64,000 bases of DNA from Cloeon dipterum (GCF_949628265.1 NC_088786.1:19923681-19987680), one strand, 5' to 3'. Counted from the first letter of the stretch, positions 1-11,515 are shown. A program made the numbers and translations. Notes: generated from the letters alone by a model not told the origin.

Positions 1-1790
1 GTCGTTCATTACGTGGGCCACGTTCTTTGAAGAAATTTTTTCTCGACCTGTTCTTGCATGAATGCCGACCATAGTCACGCCAATGGGCCAGGGAGCGTTT
101 CCTATCGCCATCATAAGGTAGCAATCGTTGGCCTGAAAAAAATAAAGATTATTTCTAAATTATTTGAACGGTTTGTTGACTCTTTTTGGTTTAAGCACAC
201 CAATAGAAATTGTTTTAAGTGCAGGATCCAGATTAAAAGCATTGATATCTTAAATTTAAAATATATGGCGGCACCATCTGGCTGCTGCTTCAAATACTCA
301 CATTGGTTTGATATGAAAATGAAAACGTACCTTGAGGTAATTTCTGTTCAAAAGGTGCTTGACAATATCAGTCAAACTGTCTGAAATATCGTCAGGAAGG
401 TTTCCTTTCTTCAGTTTGGCAAAGAGTGGTTTGACGTAGAGCTGTGTCTGCTTGAACATGGCCAACGCATTCCTGCCTTTTGTACTCGATTTCTCGCCCT
501 GTGACCTGCCTTTCATCTCGTCGCCCCACATGTTGAGGAGGAACTTCAGCAGCCTCAAGATGATGGCCATGTCTGTGTGTCTGCTGCCCTTGTCTAGCTG
601 GGCAGCGGCGTCTTCCTTGATCTTCTCCCATGAGTCCTCCTCGACCTCGTCGTCGGTCTTGGGCGTGTTGCTGCCGTCTCCTTCGCCTGAGGGACCGGCG
701 TCCTCGTCTCGACCCTCGCCTTTCTTTTTGTACAGCATTTCCTCCTTTGACTGCTCCTCGTCGACTTCTTCCAAGGCTGCTTGGAAGTCGTTTCTCATTC
801 CCTATATCAGATTCAAGGTGTGAATTAAATTAATTAGCACAAAATTAGTCCAACTGCCGAAATCATATTAAAATTATCCAGTTTAAGACCATTATGAACC
901 AATTTTTTGTATATAGTTCTGTAATCAGGTCCCTTGCGCTCACAATGTTGGCATTCTAGTTGATATTTGCAATCTTGCCAGAAATACTCAAAATTTCGAC
1001 TTTATAGCAAATAAATTATATATTTTAACATTCAATCCCTTGATACAAAGATTCAGTAATTAACAAGTAAAACCACGAGTTATATTAAAATTATCTTAAA
1101 TTAAAAAAACAGTTCAATCTTAGACATTTTTTATAGATGATAAAATATCAATTGCAAAGCATTAAACTGTCAGAAAATTCATTGATTTTAAATTTGTCAA
1201 AATGAGAGATACATTACTCACATTACTAAACATATATTGCAGAGTGTAAAATACATGTATGGGCACTTACCTATAACGTACGACTTTTTTGCAACAAAAA
1301 TTACAGCCCGAAAATGAGTTAATTATATACCTTGTTTATTTCGGGTTCGAGAATTTCCAGCTTTCTAAGCCTCTTGAACGCATCCACTTCCAATTCTCCA
1401 AAGAGCAAAATGGGTTCACCTCGGTCCCGAAGCCTTCGAATCGCTTCTTTTCTCGGCAAGGTGCGTCCAACGTCTTCATTTCCACTGCCTAGATAAATCA
1501 TTCCTTGTTTTAATCTAATTCAAAGACGGCATGTTTTCACTCTCACTTTCTTTATTCAGCTGACTAGTTGCAGCCTCCTCTGGTTTTGATGTGGATGATT
1601 GGTTTTTCAAATAGTCCGCTTCCTGCTTTGCCAGCAAATCATTTCGTTTGAAATATTTTTGACCGGGAGTCTGTTAAGATTATGTAATAAATTTTCTGAA
1701 ATTCAGAATTCACGTCAGATACATTACCAACACCTTACTATCTTCTAGAAGCTTTCTTTTCCTGGCGATTTCCGCTTTAAGTGCTTCCAT
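1..1790 (-). CDS. Prp18: Pre-mRNA-splicing factor 18 (PRPF18), 3' end cut by window edge
   Basis: PRPF18 acts in the second catalytic step of splicing with the U5 snRNP. Coding exons in transcript order are 1728-1790, 1547-1670, 1331-1488, 331-801 and 1-132, and all junctions keep phase. They give 316 residues of a protein usually near 340. The start [17 protein letters not shown] matches the family N-terminus. Residues about 72-94 hold the splicing-factor motif ([18 protein letters not shown]). The Prp18 core follows ([31 protein letters not shown]), then the conserved block [20 protein letters not shown] in the last visible exon. An acidic linker ([19 protein letters not shown] and onward) separates the two domains. 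The introns at 1489-1546 and 1671-1727 are only about 58 bp. Family assignment comes from recalled homology and is strong. The last roughly 25 residues lie outside the window. Confidence 0.95.
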
Positions 1791-2561
1791 TTTTCGTCCT
1801 GAGTTAAATGATGATGAATAAGTGCTTTCTTCCGGCAAAATAAAACTTACTTTCACTGTATCTATTTGTTTATTTTTATGATTTTTATGAGTTTTCGACT
1901 TTCAGTTTTTGTTTACAAATAATGTCTGAGAACATGAGAACTGGTTTGTTTTGTGTTGGTTTGTTTCCATCATCCGGAGATCAGAGGGGGAGGCATCTAG
2001 TGTCAAACGCGTTAACTGACTTAACTGACCCGCGGATGCAATTGCAATCATTTTGATCATTATTATTTGCGATTTCGTTTATTATTCAGACCAGGAGCAT
2101 AATGCGGGTGGTATAATTCAGTGTTTCATATTTTTCCAACCAAGATGAATCAATTTAGGTTTTGTGATGACCAAAATGAATAGGAAAAAATATTTCAGCG
2201 AGATATCAGGGCTGCACAAACAAGCAATTTCAAAAAACAGCGCTAAGGAAGCATGTTATACAGAATCTTAAAATTTAATGGGAATTGTCACATGATGGTG
2301 ACTTCACAGTCGGAATAAAAAAAACCAGTGAATATTGTCTTTTATTTTAATTCGTTACAGACCTTTAGTTTTACTCTTTTTAATTTTATTAAAATTTGAT
2401 AATACTCTGAGGTCAATATTTTTTCAGATAAAAAGCTTTAATCCTTTTAATATGACGACTTAACAGTTTAAACTTTTTAAAATGCGCTAAATTAATTATG
2501 TAAATGCTTTATAATTAAAACTACAGTTCAAGTTTCAAGTTAATGATTTTGATTTTTTTTC
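1791..2561. other. Spacer between PRPF18 start and esterase stop
   Basis: AT-rich sequence that should hold the PRPF18 promoter and 5' leader (right side of its ATG) and the esterase 3' UTR. TTTATT on the plus strand near 2339 and 2390 would read AATAAA in the esterase transcript. I see no gene here. Confidence 0.5.
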
Positions 2562-5500
2562 TTAACATTGTGGCCATTCATTTTCGTAACCAAACGAGAA
2601 GTCCTCATCTTTGGCAATGGTGTATTCTTTTGTGAAGTCGACAGGCACTTCCACCGGATTATCTAAACGGATGTAAGTGTTGCTTTCTTCTTCCCATTCT
2701 GGAATTGGTGGTACTCCCTCAACTGGATTTGCTGGAGGATTTGGCTCGCTGAAATCATAATATCCACAAATTACGCAATTGTAAATTTCAGTTTCAATCA
2801 CAAACCCATAAGCAGCATAGTTGTACCACATTTTGACCATTTTCCTGGAAAGATCCTCTTCTTCTGCATTGAGTGTTTGGTCTAACACAGGAATACTCCA
2901 AAGCATCAACAGCTCATTTGCGTGGCAAACACCTGTGCACAAAATTGTTTAGGTTATATTTAAAGAGTTTTATAGACCCTTAATTCACAATTGGCGCGAT
3001 TTTAAGGCTATATTTCAGAGATTTCTGACTCGATCCTAACACTGTGCATTCTACACTTCAAATATTCTTTGACCTAAGATCGGTAAAAGTTAAATGCCCC
3101 TGAAGCGTAAAAAAATAAAATATAAAAGCTTGGCTTTGCATGTCAAAATTAATTATTTTCAGTGTATTGTGCCTGAAATCACATCAGTAGTGCCTTTTAA
3201 ATCGAAAACATACCGTGACGCCATTAGTTGACAGCTTCAAATACTACATGATTATGCTATTGGTGAATTAAAATTTAATTGAAGTTTGTATTCATTTTAA
3301 AACTTGCCTCCTGGGAATGGGACGCACACAGAAGACGCAATCGCAAACCAAAGTGAAAGTGCCCCATTGAAATTGAAGGTGTACCAATAGCTTTTGCCGA
3401 ATTTGGAGTGCAGCTTCATGTTCTCGTAGGACGCTCCTTTGAGGAAAGCAACGCCAGAAAACTGTTAACAAGTTATCATTTAATAGAGAAAAAATAAATT
3501 AAAAATTAGTTACATCGACCATGCCAGGGATCATTGCAGTCAAGTTGCCCATTCTATCGATACCAATATACTCGTACTCAACAGCGTCACCCACAAAGTA
3601 ACCATTATCCCTGACTCCGAAGAGGTTCAAGAAAACATCAATGCAGTCGTACTTCAGGAAGTTGAAGTCCTCGGTTAGTCCGTTGGGCCGCAAAAAGTCG
3701 TTGTATGCAACTGATTTGGCGTTAAATTAGTAAATATAATTAAAGTCTGAATATTTTTTTAAATGAGTAATTATCAAAAACTCTGAGACTTTAACTTTGT
3801 CGCAAAATACTTTTAAATTTATGAATTCTATTTTTATCTCTACATGAGGAAAAAACACCCTGAATAAACATACTAGCCATGACGTAGGTTCCCTCGTGTT
3901 TGTTTGTCCCATACATCGCGGGCACACTTTCAAACTCAGGGTCGTTCCAGTATTCCATGACCTCCTTGTCAATGAACTTTTGCTCTCCAAAGGTCTGGAT
4001 GATTGGCGTGCAGCCGCCAAAGCCAGTCCTTCCCAAGGCAATCTGTTCCGGCTGTTAATAGAGAAAGAAGTAATTAATTAATTCAAATTTTAAATAAATG
4101 TGTCTTCTCATACTTTCCACATATTTTTGTAAGCCATCGTCAAGTTCATGGGGTCGACAGTTTTCAGACAGTCGACCAGTTCTTGGGATCCCTCTGGCTG
4201 GTCGCATCCTGCGTGTCGGGCGACGCCCAAAGCATTGTAGACGGGGTTCCTGTCGATGGTCCACTCGTCCATAGCGGCGCCACTTTCAGCGATGATTCTT
4301 TTAAAGAGGCCTAATATGACACTTAATGAAAATAACCTCGGGAAATAATTAATTTTGCATGATACGATGTTGTTAGAAAAATAAATATTAAAAAATATCC
4401 AAGATCTGGTCTGTCTAATTTAAAATAATATTTCATGCTTCATTATTTTATTTCTTTAATTTAGTTAATTAATAGCAACAATATCTGAAAAAACTTAGAC
4501 AGACCAGCCCAAGAAATTTATTTAAAAAAATCTTCCTTTTAAAATATCACGAGAAGGAAATAAAAAGCAATTGGATAATCTTACCCTTGGCGAGAGGACT
4601 GATTGCGAGGAAAGAAACACTGGCAGCGCCTGCTGACTCGCCAAAAATGGTGACTTGGTCTTTGTCGCCTCCAAAACTATGAATGTAGTTCTGCACCCAT
4701 CTAAGGGCCTCAATCTGATCGAACATGCCAGCGTTTCCTGGGATCTCATCAATTTCCAATGACATGAATCCTGGATAGTTAAATAACAACCAATCAAAGA
4801 TTAAATTTACTGTAGAAATAGTATTATACCTAGAGGACCGAGACGGTAGTGAGGAACGACAATGACGACGTCGTAGTCCATGAAAAATTGAGGCCCATAG
4901 ATGAGCGATGAACCGTCAACGAAAGCACCTCCGTGGAACCAAACCATCACCGGCATCAGTTGATCTGGATCCCTCTGTGGTTTACTTTAAATTTTCTAAT
5001 CTAATCTAGTTAATATGTAAAACGTTCAACCTGAGGAGTGTAAACTTGAACGAAAAGACAATCTTCCAAGTCGGCGTCCGCTTGTTCTTCAATGTCGGAC
5101 TGTCCAAGTCGATGCAGGGTATAAAAGTCGTTGCCTTTCAGGGGAGAAGTCTGGGTGCAGTGTCTCCCGTACCAGGTCGCGTTGACTTGTTCCTCCCATG
5201 GCTCTTCAGGGATTGGAGGCTAGAGAACAGGTTGAAGTTTTTTATGTGTGGTATTTTTACGAAAGACGAAGTTTAATTAAGGCTTTAATGAATTTATCAT
5301 GTATACTTTTGTCACAATATCTTGAAGAGTGGTCGCGTGCCAAATCCTTTAAATCTTTTTGTTATCTGTTTAACGAGACAATTCAAATCAAATGATTTGC
5401 AATTTTTTAAATTTTTTAAAAAATGCGTTCTGGGAAAATTGCGTGCAGGAATAAATGTAATGGCTTGTAGTACTTTATTTTTCCAAGGATAGTTTTCATA

Positions 5501-5976
5501 AAATGAAGATTTATTTCGGCTATTACTATTAATTTAGTGGGTAAATTATCACTCAATTTTTAAATGCATGTGCAAGAATTTGAGGAAAATGTTACAGAAT
5601 GACAAAGGATTAATTTTTTCTGATTTAAGAGTAGACTCTGCTTGCTCCATAAAAAATTAATGTAAAAACTAAAATATTGCATCTTTTAATAACGAAATTA
5701 ATACCAGAAATCTACGGTTTGAGGTTTTTGGAGACTGAGCAAATCGGACTCCTCTGTAGGATTCGAAGGTCCTGCCATCTCTGGACTTGCCGTATGTTCC
5801 TTGGACGTCACCCAGCCCTTCTATGGTGAGCACCGGGGGCCTTTTCTCGGATTCTTGGGCAAGCGCGAGCGCCCCCAGGGCACACAGGACCAGAAACCCT
5901 ATGGAAGGCCAGTTGGAAAAATCGCTTGGATCAAAAAATGGTTCTGATGATTACCTGTCAGAGCAGAAGTCATCAT
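2562..5976 (-). CDS. Secreted type-B carboxylesterase (insect esterase family)
   Basis: Predicted secreted serine ester hydrolase of the alpha/beta-hydrolase fold. Exons in transcript order: 5955-5976, 5705-5898, 5031-5219, 4830-4974, 4585-4770, 4114-4310, 3874-4051, 3514-3710, 3308-3461 and 2562-2932. All phases agree, giving about 610 residues. The N-terminus (MMTSALTGFLVLCALGALAL) is a signal peptide split by a 56-bp intron. The oxyanion-hole motif HGGAF is at about 149-153. The nucleophile elbow GESAGA puts Ser near 229, NKHEG puts Glu near 364 and GVCHANEL puts His near 491, so the catalytic triad is complete. The intron between the last two exons has a GC donor (GGAG|GCAAGT). The 485-bp intron at 5220-5704 contains a dispersed repeat. 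Substrate cannot be told from sequence; detoxification, digestion or pheromone/hormone ester hydrolysis are all possible. A non-catalytic adhesion role is unlikely because the triad is intact. Confidence 0.93.
3308..3310 (-). other. Non-canonical GC donor of the last esterase intron
   Basis: On the minus strand the exon ends CCATTCCCAGGAG and the intron begins GCAAGT (3302-3307). Joining to the acceptor at 2933 restores the conserved PFPGGVCHANEL around the catalytic His. The nearby GT would put the next exon into a frame with an early stop. The remaining donor consensus AG|GCAAGT is a perfect U1 match apart from the C, as is usual for GC-AG introns. Confidence 0.8.
5405..5530. repeat. Dispersed repeat family R3, copy 1
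   Basis: Shares a core (ggaaaattgcgtgcagg, then an ATGGCTTGTAG-like stretch, a T-rich run and an ATAAAATGAAG-like stretch) with 10530-10640 and 40595-40715. It lies in an esterase intron and has no coding content. These are probably fragments of a short non-autonomous element. Confidence 0.55.
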
Positions 5977-6652
5977 GACACTAGTCAACGCTTAATCTAG
6001 CGTTTGGCCTTTTCAAATCTCGAGGGTACATCAGCAGATTTTTCACGTGTCACAAGTATTGATTGCTCAGATAAGGTGACAGTTATTGATTGCGGAATGT
6101 TTAAAACGAGAGGAAGGTCAATCAAAAGACATAGGATTTCGAGATGAAAGATCTATTTTAGTTCCAATATAATTCTGAATATACAAAATTTAAATTTGTA
6201 TTGTACAATCAAATATTTTGCTTTTCATCAAGATTCAGGCTAGACAAAAAACTAGGCTTTCCTAATTCTCTAAACCTGCAATATCATTTATTTACCACTT
6301 CTTACGCCATATCAAGAAAATCAGGGGAATTCAGAGCCCGTAGCACTATGTTAGTTGAGCACAGATTTGGATAGCAAAATAGTGTGTGGCACGAGAAAAA
6401 TGGAATTATTTTTTGCTACCCAGAGAGAAATGAGCTAATTTCAAGAGGATCTTTGCGCCCGGTAAGCTGCAAAGAGTAATTAGTATTGCTTAGTATTGCG
6501 GTGCGTCAACTTTTGGACAGAAGCGCATATTATTACAAATAGAATCACATTGGAAGAGTTTTTGTTATCACAAGAAGTTTGAATTACTATTATTTGGCTG
6601 CCAAAAGTTGGTGTCGAGAATTCTACAAGTTTAAGCAGTCTCATAGTGCAAG
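5977..6652. other. Spacer: esterase upstream region and adaptor 3' UTR
   Basis: Upstream of the esterase ATG is one AGATAAG (GATA-factor-like) site at 6069-6075. A single short motif is weak evidence. The rest up to the adaptor stop codon at 6653 should be that gene's 3' UTR plus spacer. I see no gene. Confidence 0.35.
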
Positions 6653-9600
6653 CTATAAAGCTTTCTTGTTACTTTTGTTAACTGTCGCGTATATTAAATC
6701 ACCGGAACTATCAGTGGCCTTTTTATCTAGCTGTTCATACGGAGGCTCTCGCAAACTCAAAACACTCTCGTAATTTGGATCGTCTTGAGCTGAAGAGTTG
6801 GATTTTAGAGGTTCATAGTTGGGCTCGCCGTTGAGCATTTCGTAGTTTGGCTCGTGAACGGAAGAGTCGCTTTTATGCCCAAGTTCCTCGTAATTTGGGT
6901 CGCTCTGCTGGTGGAAAGAGGTTCTGTTTGAATTTCGAACCTCCTCGTATCCGGGGTAGTTTGGGTTTTTCAGCGCGACTACCGCGTAACCGGACGCAGA
7001 GTCGTTGTCCGGGATGCTGGAGGACATGGATTCGTAATTGGGCTCCACAGGGGGCCGCCCACTCGGCAGGCTCTCGTAGCCAGAGTTCAAATCCAGGCTA
7101 GCGTGGCCTGGCTCCGTTCGCGACGCACCTTCCTTCGCGGCAGAATGCGTCGGGGTGCTCTCTTTTGAGCCTTTCTTCTTGATCACTTTTGCGTACATTT
7201 CTTCCAGCTTACTCTGGGGCAAAGGAGACGGGGTTAGCGGGGGAGAGACGTTGGGGGGAGGAACTGCGGGGGGCGGGGGTAGCGGTGAATTGGCCTGCCT
7301 TTTCTCAGGTTTTGGAGATCCTACTGTTGCTGCCGTGCTCGCGGCGCTTGACGACGACGCTGCAACACAAAATCGTGCTATTAACAAAGAGGGCGAAAAA
7401 TTGGCAAAGAGACTTCCAAGTTTTATTTAAAGGAAATAACTAACCTTCTTTTTTCTTTCCCTCCAACAAAAACCCTTTACAATATAAATTTTATATCCTC
7501 CGTGTCCTGATATTTGCAGTTCAAGATTTTTTAACTGTAGCAAATTAAAAGAATCTGAATAGAAAATTAAAAATAAATCCAAATTTTAACATTATCAAAA
7601 TTTTCATTATCAAAATGGGCCATTTCTATGTCCAGAATTATGATGAAACTTAATCTAAAAAATATTTGTTCCCTTTCGAGATTTTCACAAGCAACTTTTT
7701 GGTGATTTGTAAAGAAACTTGGCAAAATTTTCATAAAGTATGTATCACCTTGGAAAAATCAGGCATCAAATTTTTAAAATGAGAGGACAATTCTGAGAAC
7801 CCTGACAAAATCACATTTTTCTCTCTCAGCATTAGTCCTCCTCAAGGTAAAATTAATCTCCGCTACTAATTATACCATCACTGAATCGAATTTCTAGATA
7901 AGGCAGCGTGGCGATAACAATACAATAGTATGACCTTCAGAGGGCATTGCAAATGGACCATCTCTATAGATTAAGTAAGTAATTCAAATTCTCATTAACG
8001 CACCTTGACGCGAGTGATTTTCTGCCAAAGTATTCCTCAAGCTGTCGACGCTTGGCGGAGGTGGCTGCTGTTGAGGCAGAGGCACGATTTGGGCATATGT
8101 GTCACTGCCTGACCGGTCTTCGATAGCAGCATACATTTCATCTGTTATAAATTATAATTAGTAGTTAATGTAAGGAGAAATTGAGCACAAAAGACCTACC
8201 AGAATCGTCAGAAACGGTGGCATAATGAGGATCAGTCCGTCGACTCAGTTGTCCGGTCTGAGCTCTGATACTCGCAAGTGGTTCTCGCACACTGATGCTC
8301 GTGTAGCCCTCTGAAAATTAAGAGGTGTTTTTTTTTTTAAAAAAAAATAATTTGATGGGAGTTATATTTTTATTTCTTCAAGTATCCCAGGTTTCAAACA
8401 AAAGTTGGAGAACGTCAGTTTTCAACGGGAGCATTGCGATGACTAAAGTTTGATTTATCAGTTTTTCCGCTATCTTTGTAGCCTTTTTAACATCTGCTCA
8501 GCACATCCTGTGGGCTATGAGCTCAGCGGGTCCCAATTACAATGCCGGGCAGGTAACATGGGGCCTGAGTGGCCGCAGAGAAACTTGGGCCCAATGTGGC
8601 CATCTTTTCGCCTCACCGCACTGAAGTCTTTTAATGAAACGCCAGACATTTGTCCCAAAGGCCGCTGAAAAGGTGCTCAAACCAGCAAGTGGCGAATCCC
8701 AGCCCGTTGTGCATTTTTAGTCACTAAATTAACCACCTTTGCCATCTCTGACTTTGGGCAGCCTGTATTACATCCCCGAACTGCTCAAATATCTCCCATT
8801 GCTTTGACACTCCAGAGAATGCTTTAACAGTGTGAGCTAATGGGCTGGTTTTCTCTTCTTAATTTAAATGTGTGACTTTTATTTACAAACCTTTAATTTG
8901 CTTGTGACTTGGATGAGAATCAACATCAATAAAAAAATAATAAATAGGTCAGGTAAATATCGGAAATATTTAGGTTTAAGTTTTTGAAATAGGCAACCAC
9001 TCGTGGTTGTGTCCATATTGGAAATAAATGAAAACAGGCTTCATCCTCGTTGTTCTTTAAATTCGTCGTTTTAATTCTCGACTGTAGTTTCGACGTCATC
9101 CAGTACGTTCTAATCATGAGTAAACAATTAAAATCAATACAATATAAATTTTTATGTAGGAATCTTTCGTAATTTGAGATGTGAGACGTTATATTGTATT
9201 GATTTTAATTGTTTTCTCATGATTAGGACGTACTGGATGACGTCGAAACTACAGTCGAGAATTAAAACGACGATTTGAAGAACAACGAGAATGAAGCCTG
9301 TTTTCATTTATTTCCAATATTTATGTAGGTTTCAGTTAAACTGAACCAGTTCAAGTGAAAATTTGATACAGAAAAATTCTAAGTATGCTCTTTTTCAAGC
9401 TAACACAGCCCATGGAGCGAGGTGATCAAACAAAAACCTTTTTAAAATTAAGATCACAACAATATCTACTGGCCAGATATTCCTCGGGAACCTCGCTGAC
9501 AGTGCACCGCCGCTATTCAGCACCAAACTTTGAAGAAAAAAGGTCTGGCTCGAAATCTTGCGTTGGTCAGCCGATTTTCCGCCACGGCCTTGTCATTCTG

Positions 9601-10421
9601 TATTAGTATATATAGGAATTTCCGAAAAATTAAATGACAAAAAATACGACAATCTCTCCATCACTTTCCACCCTTTTGCCAAATCCTTTCTGAATTCTAT
9701 TGAATAACATGGAATTCATCTTACTACTCGAATCCTGAGAGTCGCCACTGAAATGTCCAGCACCTGGGTTTCTCTGGTCCACATCATCAGCAGCACCCGC
9801 ATTGTCAGCCACGTCATTCCCAACAGCACCTACTTCGCCTTCAGCGTTTGGGAGATCAACAGGTACATGATTGGAGCGTGCGTTATCTATATTTGACAGA
9901 AATTTCATTCTAATCCACATTTAGAAAAACTCAGATCTGCGTTACCAATTGGTAGCGTGATGTAGGGCAGCTCTTGGCTGGCAGAAATCTTGCCCATGAT
10001 GGCAGGGCCGGCGGGTATCGAGTCCAGCACCAAAGCAGGCGATGAGGAGGCGGGGTACGAGGGCAGCGTGTTGGCACTACGAGCCATCGTCACTGTTGGC
10101 GACGAACTGGATGCGTGGAACAAATTGCTTTGCGAAGAAGAGCGTCTTGTGCGGGGCGGAGGGATTGGCTGGTCCGTACCAGAGGACAGGGTTGTCTGGG
10201 ACCTGAAGAAAATAATTTTTTATTTTACTTCACATGATTTAACTCGAATTTTATTTAGGAAAAAAATTCAACTGTGGCACGAAAATGTGATTAAATTGAC
10301 AAGAAAATCGGTTGTGAGGGTAAAAACATTTTCAACACGTTTCAATTCGCCATTATGTGCCTCTGTAGTTCTAAAATCAACATTTTTAAAATTTCAAACA
10401 TAATTTATTGAAAAGGTTGGA

Positions 10422-10498
<77 letters not shown>

Positions 10499-11515
10499 CT
10501 ACCACACAATACGCAAGACGAATCGAATGTGGAACTTTTCCAATATTCTTTAACGGAAGTGTTATGAGAAAATAGCGTGCAGAAATTTAATGGCTTGCAG
10601 TTGAGCTCTAATTTTTCTAAATTATATCAGCTTTCAAATTTGCCTCAATTTTGCTCTAACACTCATAGCCGCAGAATCATTGTTAAGCTCTGTTATAGGC
10701 TTTCAAACATTTACAACTCAATAGTAGTTTATTTTTAATAGTTAAATTTTTTTTGAAATTACCCTCCCTGAGTGCCTGGAGTGTTTTCCGAGCTCTCCAA
10801 CTCCATCGACGGCTGAGTAACAGTGCTAGTTGAAGCGTAGGCGTCATTCTTCGGAGGGGGTGGTTTCACCCTCGCATAAGGGTGGCTGAGTTTGGCGTAC
10901 TGGTGAGCCAAAACCTTGGAGCCGACGGGTGCGGATTCAGAGGGACTGTTTTCCGGGCTTGGAATGCTGGGAGCCTGACGCTTCTTGCTTTTGGCCTCCA
11001 ATTCGGAATTTGGGGTCTCTCCTACGGTGGCGTAGAGCTCTGAGCAGTTGTCCGAGGTGTTCGTAAGTTGATTCAAGTCCCAAGTCGGGTCTGTGTCTCG
11101 CAGCTCGTTTATTGGAATGTCGGGTAAACTTCTATTTGCAGTCGACGCTCTGAACCAAAGAAAGAATCCAATTGAGGATTAGATCTTTTTTCCCAGTTAT
11201 CAAATTGTACATATAGAAAAATATTGTACCTATTAGCGACCCTTTGCGCTTCGCCATTTGATTGCAAGGCTTGATCTTCGTCCAGATTGTTAAGAGGTTT
11301 CAGCTTCCCTTCCTTCCCAAGCCAGTCATCCCTGAATCACAAATAATTTGTAATTAAATCTAAATCACGTACACACACAATTTTAAGTACTTGTCCCCAT
11401 TCTTCTTCTTGCATCCGCATACACATCCGAAGAACGCAACCAACATGATGAACACCGAGAAGGACACAACCCAAACAGCAAACTCTTGCAACTCTAGAAG
11501 GTCGGGTTCAAACAT
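6653..11515 (-). CDS. Single-pass transmembrane adaptor rich in YxxΦ motifs, PAG1/LAX-like architecture
   Basis: Exons in transcript order: 11391-11515, 11230-11331, 10763-11149, 9946-10202, 8200-8310, 8004-8141 and 6653-7359, in phase, about 608 residues. The start is fixed by an in-frame TGA at 11537-11539. Only about 11 residues precede one hydrophobic segment (about 12-30, FAVWVVSFSVFIMLVAFFG). This is followed by CVCGCKKK, a likely palmitoylation site plus a basic stop-transfer. The rest is low-complexity and Pro-rich with about 20 tyrosines in Y-x-x-[VLIM] context: LYATV, QYAKL, PYARV, PYITL, GYTSI, HYATV, MYAAI, TYAQI, MYAKV, then PNYE repeats (PNYEEL, PNYEML, PNYEPL, PNYESV) and IYATV near the end. 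No enzyme domain is visible. The layout is that of lipid-raft SH2-docking adaptors such as PAG1/Cbp. Orthology is not proven. Inferred role: a membrane scaffold for Src-family, Csk-like or SHP-type proteins after tyrosine phosphorylation. Confidence 0.8.
9015..9320. repeat. Near-perfect long inverted repeat (two arms of about 133 bp)
   Basis: Left arm 9015-9147 and right arm 9189-9320 are reverse complements with only a few mismatches, separated by a loop of about 41 bp. Arm ends read ATATTGGAAATAAATG (left) and catttatttccaatat (right). The words TTTATGTAGG (9151-9160) and TTATGTAGG (9321-9329) stand just after each arm. It lies in an adaptor intron, so the transcript could fold into a long double-stranded RNA. 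Confidence 0.9.
9630..9909 (-). CDS. Possible alternative 3'-terminal exon of the adaptor gene
   Basis: A minus-strand open stretch follows an AG (GGATTAG) at 9910-9911. It is phase-compatible with the donor ending exon 10763-11149. It would add about 92 residues, beginning MKFLSNIDNARSNHVPVDLP, acidic and Gly/Asn/Asp-rich (EGEVGAVGNDVADNAGAADD), ending at 9630. It carries no YxxΦ motif, unlike the constitutive tail. The polypyrimidine tract is weak and I see no clear AATAAA, so this is a candidate only. Confidence 0.25.
10427..10496. repeat. (TA)n microsatellite, about 35 units
   Basis: Uninterrupted TA dinucleotides for about 70 bp within the adaptor intron between exons 10763-11149 and 9946-10202. 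Confidence 0.97.
10530..10640. repeat. Dispersed repeat family R3, copy 2
   Basis: Core agaaaatagcgtgcagaaat then ATGGCTTGCAG and a T-rich run, alignable with the copies at 5405-5530 and 40595-40715. More diverged than the other two. Confidence 0.45.

Larger units (their letters stand above)
8310..9945. other. Long adaptor intron with a GC-rich block and an inverted repeat
   Basis: A 1.6-kb intron between adaptor exons 9946-10202 and 8200-8310. It contains a GC-rich unexplained block (about 8490-8730), the long inverted repeat at 9015-9320 and an open stretch at 9630-9909 that may be an alternative 3' exon. No conserved gene was recognised. Confidence 0.5.

Noticed and set aside
452-823. Ser-rich plus-strand frame over PRPF18
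   Set aside because: Shadow of the acidic PRPF18 exon; the sense protein matches the family.
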